Positions 63,767 through 64,000 of a stretch of DNA of 64,000 nt are shown here, piece by piece. The position numbers and the translations under genes are program-made. Location: contig NZ_JAUTBL010000001.1 in assembly GCF_030819275.1 (NCBI RefSeq), positions 1,800,501 through 1,864,500 on the forward strand, read 5' to 3'. The notes under the pieces were generated by a model. It made no database searches, was not told the DNA's origin, and saw only the letters and a list, made by a program, of their open reading frames with translations. The stretch's first letter is position 1; the number at the start of each line of letters is the position of its first letter. Source of the DNA: Agrobacterium larrymoorei. GTDB taxonomy: Bacteria > Pseudomonadota > Alphaproteobacteria > Rhizobiales > Rhizobiaceae.

Positions 63767-64000
63767 TCGCGTAACGCCCACATTTCCATCTCAAGTCCGG
63801 GGAAATCGCCTGCCAGATGCAGAGCGATTGCGCCGGATGTCTCGAGTTGTTTCCACAAGGGTGCCTTGGTATCGATTTCGAAATAGATGGTACCGGAGCG
63901 ATAAGGGAGCTGGCGTGGCAGGACCGGCAGCGAGCGTACCGGAATACCCGGCAACGCAACATTGACCAGCTCCGAGATCCGCTCGACCGGCCCGACCTTG
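63763..64000 (-). CDS. tssK: T6SS baseplate protein TssK, C-terminal end (partial)
   Basis: Only the last 78 or so codons lie in the window; the gene continues beyond 64000. The frame reads VNVALPGIPVRSLPVLPRQLPYRSG, then YFEIDTKAPLWKQL and GAIALHLAGDFPGLEMEMWAL before the stop, the usual TssK (ImpJ) ending. TssK links the baseplate to the TssLM membrane complex. Its stop overlaps the tssL start by four bases. Confidence 0.9.
   Translation of the reverse strand, partial: KVGPVERISELVNVALPGIPVRSLPVLPRQLPYRSGTIYFEIDTKAPLWKQLETSGAIALHLAGDFPGLEMEMWALRE

Overview
The window looks like a chromosome, chromid or megaplasmid segment of a fast-growing Rhizobiaceae (Agrobacterium/Rhizobium type). The reasons are the high GC, a type VI secretion block in the order tssK-tssL-tssM-tagF/pppA-ppkA as in the Agrobacterium imp operon, a bgsB-bgsA-like glucan synthase pair as in Sinorhizobium, an HWE-family histidine kinase, and a density of ABC uptake systems. 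No rRNA, tRNA or CRISPR array was seen. Family assignments are by reading motifs, not by database search.

Layout. 1-1391: two genes of an aliphatic-sulfonate type ABC transporter (permease cut by the window edge). 1698-13224: one nine-gene minus-strand operon: Asp/Glu/hydantoin racemase, two permeases, a Tat-type periplasmic binding protein and ATPase of the polyamine/opine class, a HyuA-like hydantoinase/oxoprolinase, two tandem DUF917 paralogs of equal length, and a large MalT-type LuxR regulator. 13774-13893: relic of an IS3-family transposase. 13942-15909: orphan HWE histidine kinase and an HU protein. 16403-20699: bgsB/bgsA-like membrane-fusion protein and family-2 glycosyltransferase with a degenerate PilZ-like tail, converging on a dCache-HAMP sensor without output domain.

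21137-30040: TetR regulator, a clean palindrome, two tandem PuuE-type deacetylases (the first frameshifted), an MFS exporter, an amidase with a 65-residue overlapping partner, and a polar amino acid type ABC transporter; a Crp/Fnr regulator follows. 31242-39459: a D-hydantoin catabolic cassette. A second polar amino acid type ABC transporter, N-carbamoyl-D-amino acid hydrolase, D-hydantoinase, hydantoin racemase and a frameshifted LysR gene lie in one minus-strand operon, with a D-amino acid transaminase transcribed divergently. Hydantoin would be imported, racemised, opened, decarbamoylated and the D-amino acid transaminated to a 2-oxo acid. Three neighbouring modules thus deal with cyclic amides/ureides or related amides.

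39794-54682: MarR regulator and SnoaL-like protein with a perfect 15-bp inverted repeat; TctD/TctE two-component system divergent from a citrate/tricarballylate MFS transporter; alpha/beta hydrolase; DUF892 ferritin-like protein with a basic tail; J-domain protein; methyl-accepting chemotaxis protein; a cyanide-insensitive type cydAB oxidase with a 34-residue DUF2474 subunit; and a secreted alpha/beta hydrolase. 54962-55069: IS630-family transposase relic. 55214-64000: a Wza-like export lipoprotein, then the 3' half of the type VI secretion operon, continuing past the window end.
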